This document shows, piece by piece, positions 26,663 through 35,427 of a stretch of DNA of 64,000 bases (its first letter is position 1; the number at the start of each line of letters is the position of its first letter). The DNA is from G963665815 sp942492065. GTDB taxonomy: Bacteria > Cloacimonadota > Cloacimonadia > Cloacimonadales > JAIOQZ01. Below the pieces are notes generated by a model. It made no database searches and was not told where the DNA came from. It worked only from the letters and a program-made list of their open reading frames with translations. The DNA is taken from assembly GCA_942492065.1 (NCBI GenBank), contig CALODV010000008.1:310001-374000 (forward strand). Direction: 5' to 3'. Made by a program: the position numbers and the translations under genes.

Positions 26663-27763
26663 ATGAAGAAAACACTATTTTTTGTAATTAGCATAATATT
26701 TTCTATAGTCTTGAATGCATTTGAAATAGTATCAGAGGAGCAAACAGGTTTTCCTGATGCCAAGTATCCACCGGAAAAATCCAAAATTACTTTCGATGAG
26801 CTGAACAATAAAATCTATTTCATTCAAAAGAATAAAGATAATGAAAAAGGTGTTTACTCTGTAAAAGAGGGTGAGGAAATTGTGCCTGTGGGAATTCATG
26901 GATCCAGAAAAAGAGGTGGAATACGTGGTGCCTATTCTCTTGCGATTGACAGCAGCAAAGTGTTTGTACAAGGAAGTAGCAGAACAACAGCTTTTAACAC
27001 ATCTACAGACGAACTACTATATTGCATCGACAGCGATGTTTCTCTGAACTGCAGTTTTGCGGTTTCTAATGGGATGCTTTACGGTTCTCACAACAATATT
27101 AATTGTTACACAAAAATCATAGAAGATAAAATTGCGTTGTGTGCACAGATTCTTGTTGATGAAGAATATCCGGAAGATAGAATATTGAATTTGAAGAAGA
27201 GGTTTATGCCTTACGTTAAATACAAAAAAGAAATGAAGCTGGACGCTGCAAGTTTTCTGAAAAAGGAAAAAGAGGACGTTAATCCTGTACGCGTAGCTCT
27301 TTGTGAAACCATGGCTTCAGAAGGTTTAACCGATGAAGTTGAATATGTTTTTACTGAAGAATATATAATGTGTGCAAGTGTCTATGGTACAGAACTTTAT
27401 ATTTACGATTATGATTTCAATGTCGTAAGTGTAATTCAATTTGATAGTTTCCACGAGATAAGACTTGATGAAATTGAGAACAGAAATAAGATAAAGAAAG
27501 CAGGATTTTTCTCTCGCTTGAATAGAATAATGTTGGATGCAGAAAATGAAAAAGTACTGATTCACTATATTACAGGTTATTACACAAATGAAAAAATCAA
27601 GTCAAAGAATCTTCTTATTACTGTGGATTTAAAGTCCGGGATCGTATCAAATTTAATACCGATCAATTTCAGTCCTGTGGCTGTTCAAAATAGTACAATT
27701 ATTGGGGTATCGAATGAAAATAAAAAAACATCTAAGATATATAGGTATAAATTTAAGTACTAA
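26663..27763 (+). CDS. Secreted protein, possible beta-propeller
   Basis: 366 residues with a signal peptide (about 1-18). The sequence alternates short beta-strand segments such as KITFDELNNKIYFIQ, TVDLKSGIVSNLIP and ELYIYDYDFNVVSVI, a pattern seen in six-bladed propeller proteins of the FCB group, but no family is confidently recognised. Cysteines near 118, 127 and 146-160. Preceded by AGGAGAAAT. Its last 50 bases overlap the next gene, so the two are translationally coupled. Confidence 0.72.
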   Translation: MKKTLFFVISIIFSIVLNAFEIVSEEQTGFPDAKYPPEKSKITFDELNNKIYFIQKNKDNEKGVYSVKEGEEIVPVGIHGSRKRGGIRGAYSLAIDSSKVFVQGSSRTTAFNTSTDELLYCIDSDVSLNCSFAVSNGMLYGSHNNINCYTKIIEDKIALCAQILVDEEYPEDRILNLKKRFMPYVKYKKEMKLDAASFLKKEKEDVNPVRVALCETMASEGLTDEVEYVFTEEYIMCASVYGTELYIYDYDFNVVSVIQFDSFHEIRLDEIENRNKIKKAGFFSRLNRIMLDAENEKVLIHYITGYYTNEKIKSKNLLITVDLKSGIVSNLIPINFSPVAVQNSTIIGVSNENKKTSKIYRYKFKY

Positions 27764-28358
27764 TATATTAATTGTTATTCTGCTTTTCATTGCCGGTTGT
27801 AGTATCTTTCCTGCAAAAAGGCATAGTCTAGGCGATATAAATTCAGAAATTATCAAGACTTTTGCTGAATTGTCTGAAGATGATTTAATATACGGGACAA
27901 TCCATAAACCATTTTCACTGTTCGCAGATAAATCTCAGTTAGTCAGATATGGGGATAATGCAGCGGTGAAGAAATTCGGTGATAAGAAATACTACTATGT
28001 GGGATTGATAAGTCCCTATGAATGTGGCGGATGCGATGCGCTTGGGTCCAGGCGTTTTAATAAGTTAGCTAAAGATTATCCAGAACAGATAATAGTGGTT
28101 GTAGCAGATTATTACAGAAAAGAAACTATGAGAGCTGTAAAAAACAGTAATTATGAAAACATTCCGATTTTCCTGGATGTAAATGCAGAGATTTTAGAGA
28201 ATATTAAGAGTATCCATAAAGGATTTGATGATAACTGGCATTTTATTGTGGATTCTGAGGGTAGTATAGTATTTTCTATTGTTCTGACCAGCGGAGAGCT
28301 GAGTAAGAAAAAATCAAAAAGAGTATGGAAGATTATAAGGAGTTTTTTGGAGCAGTAG
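27714..28358 (+). CDS. Thioredoxin-like lipoprotein
   Basis: 214 residues from the ATG at 27714 (GGGG nearby), overlapping the end of the previous gene. Lipobox LFIAGC near residue 28 marks a lipoprotein. The mature part has PYECGGCDALG (a CxxC-like redox motif), then IIVVVADYY and a strand-helix pattern ending WHFIVDSEGSIVF, which fits a thioredoxin/TlpA-like fold. It might act on the cysteine pair of the small secreted protein two genes upstream. That link is inference. Confidence 0.68.
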   Translation: MKIKKHLRYIGINLSTNILIVILLFIAGCSIFPAKRHSLGDINSEIIKTFAELSEDDLIYGTIHKPFSLFADKSQLVRYGDNAAVKKFGDKKYYYVGLISPYECGGCDALGSRRFNKLAKDYPEQIIVVVADYYRKETMRAVKNSNYENIPIFLDVNAEILENIKSIHKGFDDNWHFIVDSEGSIVFSIVLTSGELSKKKSKRVWKIIRSFLEQ

Positions 28359-28472
28359 GGTACAAACCAATGATAAGACTAGCAAAATTGATTGAAAATA
28401 TCTAGATAATTGGGAAAGAAAGTCTATCCAGATCTTCAATCGGTATAAACTCACTTCCCCAGCTCTGGCACA

Positions 28473-28498
28473 CGTGTAGAGACAGCCGGACGGTTGTC
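28473..28498 (+). repeat. CGTAGA-headed palindrome, third copy
   Basis: CGTGTAGA then GACAGCCG-GA-CGGTTGTC. Preceded by the same AACTCACTTCCCCAGCTCT as the 25706 copy. Confidence 0.75.
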
Positions 28499-28536
28499 CA
28501 GTGATAATTTTAACCATAGAATAAAACGGAAGAACA

Positions 28537-28577
28537 CAAAAAAAAGACCATCGCGGAGGCAATGGTCTTCTACGTTT
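28537..28577 (-). terminator. Terminator of the yitT gene, built from a CGTAGA-type repeat
   Basis: On the minus strand CGTAGA is followed by AAGACCAT...ATGGTCTT and a run of T. The loop CCTCCGC resembles the hairpin repeat at 25882. Confidence 0.7.
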
Positions 28578-28602
28578 AAGTATATGTCTGCACTGTTTAA
28601 AG

Positions 28603-29550
28603 TTATTCGTCACTGCCGGTCAGGTCAATGTTGCGGCTTTTGAACCCGTATCCCATAACATCCCATACATCTGTCAGGATCATGAATGCTTTGTTGTCTA
28701 TGTCCTTGGTAATATCTCTGAGCATGGAAACCTGTCTACGGTTGAGAGCACAGAAAAGCACTTTCAAAGGATTTCCTGTGTATCCTCCTTCTGCATGGAA
28801 GAATGTAACACCACGCCCCAGCTTATCATAAATCTGTTCTTTAATCAGATCAGCCTTTTCTGATATGATGTATACACCTTTCACATAGGGGAGACCTTCA
28901 CTGGTGATGTCAGTAATTTTAGCTGTAATAAAGAGGTTCACATAACCCCAGATTATCAGCTTGAGATCCTTAAAGACAAGGCCAACAGTTAAGATTATAA
29001 GTGTCTCTACAATCCAGTAACCGGTACCGATAGAAAGTCCGGTTTTCTGTTTAATGATTGCCACAGGTATATCTGTACCGCCTGTAGAACCCTTGAACCT
29101 GAAAATTAATCCAAGACCGAATCCAAGAAGAACAGATCCTGCAATTGCTGAAAGGTAAATATCCTGGGGACCCAGCATTGCAATAATCTTTTCCCCGTTT
29201 ACCATAAAGGTGAATGGATCTAAATCCTTAATTATACCTATTTTATGAAGTGTTGTCAAATCAACTGCGTCAATCATCAACGATCCTACGAACATACCGT
29301 AGAATGATCTGAATCCAAATCGTTTACCCATTACAAAATAACTTACAATGAATAAGGGGATGTTGAATATCAGCATCGACATACCGACAGGCAGGTGAAA
29401 AAGGTGAAAAAGGATCTGCGCCAGACCACCGACTCCACCTGGTGAAATCTTGTAAGGAACGAGAAACCATGAATACGCAATAGCAAAGACTATTGCACCA
29501 AGCCAGATACCTATCAACTGCTTAATGTTTCTGGTTAAATTCTTTTTCAT
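28603..29550 (-). CDS. yitT: YitT-family membrane protein
   Basis: 315 residues from the ATG at 29550, which has TGGAG six bases upstream; a start four codons earlier would overlap that site. Five or six hydrophobic helices form the YitT (DUF161) part, including GGVGGLAQILFHLF and GSTGGTDIPVAII, and the C-terminal about 90 residues form the cytoplasmic DUF2179 domain (VYIISEKADLIKEQIYD, FFHAEGGYTG). The family is widespread and its function is not settled. Transcribed alone. Confidence 0.9.
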   Translation of the reverse strand: MKKNLTRNIKQLIGIWLGAIVFAIAYSWFLVPYKISPGGVGGLAQILFHLFHLPVGMSMLIFNIPLFIVSYFVMGKRFGFRSFYGMFVGSLMIDAVDLTTLHKIGIIKDLDPFTFMVNGEKIIAMLGPQDIYLSAIAGSVLLGFGLGLIFRFKGSTGGTDIPVAIIKQKTGLSIGTGYWIVETLIILTVGLVFKDLKLIIWGYVNLFITAKITDITSEGLPYVKGVYIISEKADLIKEQIYDKLGRGVTFFHAEGGYTGNPLKVLFCALNRRQVSMLRDITKDIDNKAFMILTDVWDVMGYGFKSRNIDLTGSDE

Positions 29551-29735
29551 TATCAGCTCCATTTTTGTTATTCGAGACGCACTTTTAATTTTGCCTTTTT
29601 GCCGTCAATGTAAAAGTAAATAATTTTATTTCAATAATTTAATGTTAATTGATGTCATTTACAAAATTAATAAACATATTCTGAGTTAATCGTGCGGATC
29701 ATTATATATCAATTGATTGCTTTCATTTTCTTTAT

Positions 29736-29906
29736 ATGACTAAAGAAAACGAAACAAAAGAAACGACATCTTTTTCAGATGTATTTCCAGCCAGCTGGAA
29801 CCACAAATCTTTCCTGAAATCCTTCCAAGGCTTCAGGATTTCTAAACGGAAAGATATCTTATACATGAAAAAAAGAGACAGTAGGTGCAATGCCTTATAT
29901 TCTTAA
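29736..29906 (+). CDS. Possible small protein
   Basis: 56 codons from ATG to TAA, giving a basic, partly aromatic peptide (FPASWNHKSFLKSFQGF in the middle). There is no ribosome site, no signal peptide and no recognised family. It is the only coding-like stretch in the 750-base gap before the flagellar genes. It could also be a decayed gene fragment. The rest of the gap is AT-rich with no other clear feature apart from the sigma54 promoter. Confidence 0.3.
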   Translation: MTKENETKETTSFSDVFPASWNHKSFLKSFQGFRISKRKDILYMKKRDSRCNALYS

Positions 29907-30270
29907 TAATGAATTTATATGATTGTGATTCATATTAACTTTTTAATTTACTGATAATGTAAGAAATAGATACACACATGAAAATTTGCTGCTTCGATTT
30001 TTGCAATTCTTTTCAATGCAGTGAGACTACTTGTATTAATAAATAAATATACATGCTTAAAGAATGTACATTGTTCTCCTTTCAAGGAAAATCTTCAAGA
30101 TATAGGCAATTGCACAAATTTTTTTACATAATTTCTCATTTATATTAATTATTATCATTTCCAAAATTTATGTGCTGATATCCTTTATCGGAAAATATTT
30201 CCACTTTTAGTAAGAAGGTTAAGAAGCTCTAACATGTGTTATAACAGGCTAATATGAAACAATAGTTCTT

Positions 30271-30287
30271 TGGCATCATGTTTGCTT
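30271..30287 (+). promoter_or_regulatory. Sigma54 promoter of the flgF operon
   Basis: TGGCAT-N5-TTGCTT matches the -24/-12 consensus at all invariant bases (GG and GC ten bases apart). Transcription would start near 30297, just before the GAGGTGA ribosome site. This rules out the upstream ATG at 30292 as the flgF start. Confidence 0.75.
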
Positions 30288-30309
30288 AATAATGGTCGAG
30301 GTGAATAAA

Positions 30310-31164
30310 ATGGTAAAAGGATTATATCAGAATTCTTCTTCTATGCAGATGCTGCTGACGAAGATGGATGTATTGTCAAACAATCTGGCTAATGCATCTA
30401 CGGCAGGATACAAAAGGAAAGATGTTTTCTTCCGGGAATTGATTTCTCAGAAGCAGTCTCTAGAAGAAAACAGAATACAAGCTAAGAATTACAGGGGACA
30501 GGATTATACTGTTAACGAGGATAATCCTTATCAGAGAAAAGCTCCTCTGCAAACAATTGATACGAATTTTATCAAACAGAAAAGATTATGCTGTCAGGAT
30601 AAAGGCTATTTCGTTTCTACTCCAATGCTTACAGGAACTTATACAGATCACTCTGCGGGAAGAATACGAGATACTGGCAATCCTCTCAATATGGCAATCA
30701 CCAGTGAGAGAGGATACTTCACAATTCAGACACCTGAAGGACAGGGATATACCAGAAACGGTGAATTTTCTATCAACAGTGAAGGGTATATGGTTAATGC
30801 AAACGGTTATTATGTTCTGGGAGAATCAGGACCTATCCAGGTGACCGGTTCAAGTCTGGAAGTAAGTCCGGAGGGACACATAATAATAGACAGTACAATC
30901 CAGAATAAATTTCTCATCAGTGATTTTAATGATACGGAATTGCTCCGGATTAAAAACGGTCTGGTAGTTCCTAAAGATGAATCTGTGAAACCAGAGACAG
31001 TAAATGCGAAAGTCATACAAGGCTTTGTAGAAGATTCAAATGTTAACATTGTTCGAGAAATGGTTGGTATGATCACAACTCAGCGTCATTATGAATCTAA
31101 CAGTAAGCTGATGACGACACAGGATCATACTCTGCAGAAATCCTGTAATGATATAGGTAAATAA
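30310..31164 (+). CDS. flgF: Flagellar basal-body rod protein FlgF-like
   Basis: 284 residues from the ATG at 30310, with GAGGTGA at proper distance. Part of the proximal rod in the periplasm. The N-terminal rod motif MDVLSNNLANASTAGYKRKD and a C-terminal VNIVREMVGMITTQRHYESN helix are the conserved polymerisation segments, and a central beta region contains GNPLNMAITSERGYF. Shorter helix-to-core regions than FlgG favour FlgF. First gene of flgF-flgG-flgA-flgH behind a sigma54 promoter. Confidence 0.9.
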   Translation: MVKGLYQNSSSMQMLLTKMDVLSNNLANASTAGYKRKDVFFRELISQKQSLEENRIQAKNYRGQDYTVNEDNPYQRKAPLQTIDTNFIKQKRLCCQDKGYFVSTPMLTGTYTDHSAGRIRDTGNPLNMAITSERGYFTIQTPEGQGYTRNGEFSINSEGYMVNANGYYVLGESGPIQVTGSSLEVSPEGHIIIDSTIQNKFLISDFNDTELLRIKNGLVVPKDESVKPETVNAKVIQGFVEDSNVNIVREMVGMITTQRHYESNSKLMTTQDHTLQKSCNDIGK

Positions 31165-31175
31165 AGGAGATTATT

Positions 31176-31964
31176 ATGATAAGAGCTTTATATAACGGAG
31201 CAAGCGGGATGTATGCGCAGCAATTGAATATTGATAATATATCAAATAATCTCGCTAACATTAACACTACAGGATACAAAAAATCCAGAGTTCAATTTCA
31301 GGATTTAATGTATCAGACACTTAAAGAAGCAGGATCTGCAACATCAGAGAACACAAAACGTCCGGTGGAACTTTCCGTAGGATCAGGAGTAAAACCTGTT
31401 GCAACCCAGAGAAGTTTTACAGTAGGTACACCTACTAATACAAACAACCCTCTTGACATTGCTATTACCGGAGACGGTTTTTTCCAGATGGTAGACGGTA
31501 ATGGTGACATAGTCTACTCTCGTGATGGATCATTCAAGATTGATGGAGATGGCACAATTGTTAATGCACAGGGGCTGAAGCTTGAACCGGGAATAACAAT
31601 TCCGGCTGATGCTGAAGCTATCAGTATATCATCCGATGGTATTGTGACTGTCAGGGTATACGGAAATACTGATGCTGAGGAAGTTGGACAGATTGATCTG
31701 GCGAGATTTGTTAATCCTGCCGGATTGCGCTCTGCAGGTGGAAACACATATGAACAGACTGAAGCATCAGGTGAAGCGATAGTGGGAACACCAGGTACTG
31801 AAACTTTTGGTGCCCTTGAGCAGGGTTGGGTAGAATCATCTAATGTTGTTATTGTTGAAGAGATGGTAAACATGATTATGGCTCAGAGAGCTTACGATCT
31901 GAACTCAAAAGCAGTTACAACATCCGATAAACTTATTGAAACTGCTAACAATCTTAAGAGGTAA
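31176..31964 (+). CDS. flgG: Flagellar distal-rod protein FlgG
   Basis: 262 residues, standard length. N-terminal ALYNGASGMYAQQLNIDNIS and NNLANINTTGYKKSRVQF, the central GDGFFQ segment, and C-terminal LEQGWVESSNVVIVEEMVNM identify FlgG. It builds the distal rod between membrane and hook. AAAGGAG precedes the ATG, 11 bases after flgF. Confidence 0.96.
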   Translation: MIRALYNGASGMYAQQLNIDNISNNLANINTTGYKKSRVQFQDLMYQTLKEAGSATSENTKRPVELSVGSGVKPVATQRSFTVGTPTNTNNPLDIAITGDGFFQMVDGNGDIVYSRDGSFKIDGDGTIVNAQGLKLEPGITIPADAEAISISSDGIVTVRVYGNTDAEEVGQIDLARFVNPAGLRSAGGNTYEQTEASGEAIVGTPGTETFGALEQGWVESSNVVIVEEMVNMIMAQRAYDLNSKAVTTSDKLIETANNLKR

Positions 31965-31970
31965 CATAAT

Positions 31971-32915
31971 ATGAGACTTTTGAAGATATTAGCGACGCTG
32001 ATTGTAGTATCAGTGGTTTGCTTTGTTTCAGCAGCAGAACATGAGTATATTCTAAAGAAACGTGCATCTGTATCTTCCAAACTCATAAAACTTTCTGATG
32101 TTATTGAGAATTCCGGCTTATTGCCTGACAAAATTGCTGATACTGTTATTGATTCTCTGGCATTTAAAAGTGTGTTCAAGAATATACACTCAAAAAATGT
32201 TCAGATTATCATGAGAAGCAAGTACAACGCCGAACTTGAAATAAAAAACAGTGTGTGTGTAGTGAAGAGAAGTTCAAGAAGACTGAGTAAGCAGGAAATT
32301 GATAATTCTGTAGCTGATTTCATCAAAAGCAGATTTGGAAAGTACAGTAAGTTCGAATACAAAGTACATACCTGGCCGGATATTGAAGTCCCTGAGAAGG
32401 ATTTTACAATAGTGTATGATCTTCCGAGAAGCCCGACATTCTCAGATAATATCATTCTGAAAGGAAACATAATGCATGAATCAGAAAGAATTTCCGGTTT
32501 CAGTACCAGGATTTCACTTTCAGTATTCGATAACGTTTTTGTTGCCAAAAGAAGAATTAAAAGAAATGCTCAGCTTGATATGAGAGCGTTAACCATGGAA
32601 GTTCAGCCAGTCAGTATCAATTCAGGTTACATCAATGACATAAATGAGATTGAAGGCAGAATAGCTTCGAAATATATCAGACCGGGTGCAGTTATCACAA
32701 GTCAGAACACAAAAATCATTCCTGATGTCTCTCGAGGCGAAACAGCGATGGTTGAAGTGAAAAGTTCGAGTGTTAAGTTAGTCATCAATGCTGTTGCCAA
32801 GAAAGACGGTTATATTGGTGAAAAGATAAAATTTGAAAATCCTGATTCCAACGAAAGCTTCATGGCAGTAATCTCAGGAAGGAAACAGGCTGTCATAGAA
32901 ATGGGGGAACAATGA
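31971..32915 (+). CDS. flgA: Flagellar P-ring assembly chaperone FlgA
   Basis: 314 residues with an N-terminal signal peptide. The C-terminal half has the SAF/ChapFlgA domain: RRIKRNAQLDMRALTMEV, RPGAVITSQN and GETAMVEVKSS. FlgA is the periplasmic chaperone for P-ring assembly by FlgI, yet flgI is not next to it here. It follows flgG by 6 bases with AGAGGTAA, and its stop overlaps flgH by 4 bases. Confidence 0.88.
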   Translation: MRLLKILATLIVVSVVCFVSAAEHEYILKKRASVSSKLIKLSDVIENSGLLPDKIADTVIDSLAFKSVFKNIHSKNVQIIMRSKYNAELEIKNSVCVVKRSSRRLSKQEIDNSVADFIKSRFGKYSKFEYKVHTWPDIEVPEKDFTIVYDLPRSPTFSDNIILKGNIMHESERISGFSTRISLSVFDNVFVAKRRIKRNAQLDMRALTMEVQPVSINSGYINDINEIEGRIASKYIRPGAVITSQNTKIIPDVSRGETAMVEVKSSSVKLVINAVAKKDGYIGEKIKFENPDSNESFMAVISGRKQAVIEMGEQ

Positions 32916-33472
32916 AAAAATATATAATGATAATCCTTGTAAGCGCAGCAGTAATGCTCAGTGCAGTTCCGGTAAACTCGTTCTTCTCTGATCACAAGAG
33001 TTTCAGTGTTGGTGATGTTATAACAATACTGATCAGTGAGCAGACAAGCGCATCTTCATCAGCCGGATCGGAAACAGATAAAAGCTTTGATCATGGTCTG
33101 AATGTTGATCAGGGTATGGGAACGCTTAAGTTCATACCTATGATGTCAATGGGTGCAAAAGCAAGTAATAAAGCCAGTGGAGATGCTTCCACAAACAGAA
33201 CAGGTAAGTTCGAAGGTAAAATTACAGCGAGAATAATTTCAATAGATGATAACGGAAATCTTGTGATAAAAGGTTCAAGATCACTCAAAGTGAATGGGGA
33301 AGAGGAAGTTACTGAACTTGAAGGGATGGTAAGACCTCAGGATGTTCAGGCAGATAATTCCGTATACTCATATAACATTGCAGAGGCAAAGATTGAGTAC
33401 AGAGGAAAGGGTGATGTTCATAACGGATCCAAAATAGGATTGCTGAGTAAAATTATAAACTTTATTTTCTAA
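32912..33472 (+). CDS. flgH: Flagellar L-ring protein FlgH
   Basis: 186 residues, slightly short for FlgH. A signal peptide of about 23 residues precedes FSVGDVITILISEQTSASSSAG, the conserved start of FlgH, and GMVRPQDVQADNSVYSYNIAEAK... closes it, with a typical SIGLLSKIINF-like end. It contains no cysteine, so it cannot be the lipoprotein seen in proteobacteria. Last gene of the flagellar run and followed by a terminator. flgI and flgJ are absent nearby. Confidence 0.92.
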   Translation: MKKYIMIILVSAAVMLSAVPVNSFFSDHKSFSVGDVITILISEQTSASSSAGSETDKSFDHGLNVDQGMGTLKFIPMMSMGAKASNKASGDASTNRTGKFEGKITARIISIDDNGNLVIKGSRSLKVNGEEEVTELEGMVRPQDVQADNSVYSYNIAEAKIEYRGKGDVHNGSKIGLLSKIINFIF

Positions 33473-33508
33473 AGATGATTGTATAATCTTCTTTTACCAC
33501 CTCCAGAC

Positions 33509-33543
33509 AAGTGCAGTGAAGCCATTCATTGCACTTTTACTGT
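33509..33543 (+). terminator. Terminator after flgH
   Basis: AAGTGCAGTGA pairs with TCATTGCACTT around AGCCAT and is followed by TTTT. Its right arm is inside the left direct repeat (33520-33558). Confidence 0.75.
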
Positions 33544-33558
33544 TTCAGGAAGAATAAT
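33520..33558. repeat. Left 39-base direct repeat flanking the three-gene cassette
   Basis: Matches 36479-36517 at 35 of 39 positions by hand count, in the same orientation. The sequence is a copy of the 3' end of cdsA, as if the cassette had entered next to cdsA and duplicated its end. Confidence 0.75.
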
Positions 33559-33634
33559 CTTTCCAATAGTCTGATTAGACAATTAATTGCTTGACACGAG
33601 CAAAGAGAAATCCAATATTCTTTTGGAGATTTAA

Positions 33635-34495
33635 ATGAGAGAGAAGAATAAACATAGAGAATATTCATCACTTTTTTCAAGAAAAGCTATATTAGAATTG
33701 TTCCATAATGATAATTATGAGTTTTTCAATGAAATTATTGAAACGTATGATTCAGATAAAGTAGGCTCAAAGTTTGACACATACTATGATTATTTATGTT
33801 ATTCATACAAAATTATTTCAAGAGATTACCAAAATGAGTATTACTTAAAGAATTCTCTCATCAAGTACCTAATATTCAATGATAAGCAACAGAAATCATC
33901 TACAATCCTCAATGAGTTTAGAGTTGGTAAGTCAATCGCAGATGTTGTTTTGGTGAATGATGTGACTACAATTTTCGAAATGAAATCTGTATTGGATTCG
34001 AGAAATAGGCTGAGAAACCAAATAAATGATTACTTGAAATTGTTTAACAAGGTTTATGTCCTTGTTCACGAATCTAAACTAAAATCATATTATAATATTG
34101 ATCAAAGAGTTGGTATAGTTTGCTATAATAATATAAACTCAAAGTTCCATATTGATGTCTTCAGAGAATCAGAAATGAACCTTTCCATCAAACCCAAAGT
34201 ATTAATTTCATCATTACGAATGCAAGAATATTTGCAAATTGTTGAGAAATATTATGGAAGTATTCCTAATGTAAGTAATCTTGAAATTTTTGAAACCTGT
34301 CTTGAATTTATTATGAATATACCTGTTGAGGAATTGAATTCCCTTTTCGTTGATGTATTAAAAAAGAGAAAAAAGCAAATCCACTTGTTTAGGAACATGA
34401 AAAAAGAACTAAGGCAAGTAACTTTGTCTCTAAACTTTACCAAAGAGAACTATATAGAGCTTTTTGGCAAATTAAGTAAACCAATTAGGATGTGA
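33635..34495 (+). CDS. sce7726-type protein with PD-(D/E)XK nuclease-like core
   Basis: 286 residues, cytoplasmic. The middle carries a pattern typical of PD-(D/E)XK nucleases: E94 in NEFRVG, D103 in IADVVLV, E115-x-K117 in IFEMKS on the next strand, and Q129 in RNQINDY. The overall sequence and the following partner fit the sce7726 family as I recall it, whose function is not established. First gene of a three-gene cassette, separated from the next gene by two bases. Nucleic-acid cleavage is inferred from the motif only. Confidence 0.75.
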   Translation: MREKNKHREYSSLFSRKAILELFHNDNYEFFNEIIETYDSDKVGSKFDTYYDYLCYSYKIISRDYQNEYYLKNSLIKYLIFNDKQQKSSTILNEFRVGKSIADVVLVNDVTTIFEMKSVLDSRNRLRNQINDYLKLFNKVYVLVHESKLKSYYNIDQRVGIVCYNNINSKFHIDVFRESEMNLSIKPKVLISSLRMQEYLQIVEKYYGSIPNVSNLEIFETCLEFIMNIPVEELNSLFVDVLKKRKKQIHLFRNMKKELRQVTLSLNFTKENYIELFGKLSKPIRM

Positions 34496-34497
34496 TA

Positions 34498-35427
34498 ATG
34501 TATTACCCATATTTAAGAGGGCGACAATTTGAGTTAATTGCTTTACGTGAATTCTCAGAAAGTTTCTCGGAACCCCAAAAAGTTATACCAATCATTGAAC
34601 CAGTAAAGAATAATTTCAATAGTTTGAACCTCGCTTTGTCAACTTTCATAAATAGCAAATTTGAACATGTAATAATAGTGAATCCGCAAGTAGGAGAAAT
34701 TGAAGATTTCGAGATAATTCTTGAAAACTTCAGAACTAACAACCTGATTTCTGACTATCTTATTCCTGCATATATTGTGAATAGCAGGAATATTGAGTCC
34801 TGTAGAAACTTAGTAAATGAATCTCTTTTCAATAAAATCATGATTATTATGGATCAAAGTTTAGATATAAATTCAGGTACTGTCATGGAATTGATTGACA
34901 TAGAAAAAATTGAATATATTGTTTCGTATGAAAATAGATCCTTAAGAAGGAAGCTTGGTAAAGCTAATAAAAAAATAATAAGATTAGATGATAACTTTAT
35001 TTCTCAAAAAAAAAATAGTGATTTTTTGGATGTACCTGAAGAAAAATTCAGTGAGGAACACATCTTTTTTATTGATGAAGGATATTCTGGTTTTTCAGAT
35101 TTTACAGTTGTAACATCAGATTATGTAGAATCTGGTTTTAGACCATATGCTGTCGCTATTCACATAACATTTTGCAAAGATAATAAAGAGATTTGGATTA
35201 AGCATTTGACCTCTACTTCAAATGATGATCCATCAAACATTCAGGGTAAGTTCAACGAAGCATTGCTGAAAGCAAAAAAATTCATAAGTATGCAAAATAT
35301 TGGTACAAAGGCATCACAAGAATTTGTTAATTGTCAATCTTATCCAGGGCTTGGTACAATTAAAAAGTGGTCAATAATGAGCCATCTGGAACTTGTACAT
35401 AGCTTCTTAATTGAACAGATGCTATGA
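34498..35427 (+). CDS. sce7725-type protein (beta-protein-like)
   Basis: 309 residues from the ATG at 34498; a GTG two codons earlier overlaps the preceding stop. It opens MYYPYLRGRQFELIALREF and VIPIIEPVKNN, the signature of sce7725-type proteins and reminiscent of the phage 'beta protein' family (possible TIM-barrel). A second conserved block is FFIDEGYSGFSDFTVV near 185. No catalytic residue can be assigned. It lies between the nuclease-like gene (2-base gap) and the RES gene (4-base overlap), so the three products are probably made and act together. Confidence 0.75.
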   Translation: MYYPYLRGRQFELIALREFSESFSEPQKVIPIIEPVKNNFNSLNLALSTFINSKFEHVIIVNPQVGEIEDFEIILENFRTNNLISDYLIPAYIVNSRNIESCRNLVNESLFNKIMIIMDQSLDINSGTVMELIDIEKIEYIVSYENRSLRRKLGKANKKIIRLDDNFISQKKNSDFLDVPEEKFSEEHIFFIDEGYSGFSDFTVVTSDYVESGFRPYAVAIHITFCKDNKEIWIKHLTSTSNDDPSNIQGKFNEALLKAKKFISMQNIGTKASQEFVNCQSYPGLGTIKKWSIMSHLELVHSFLIEQML

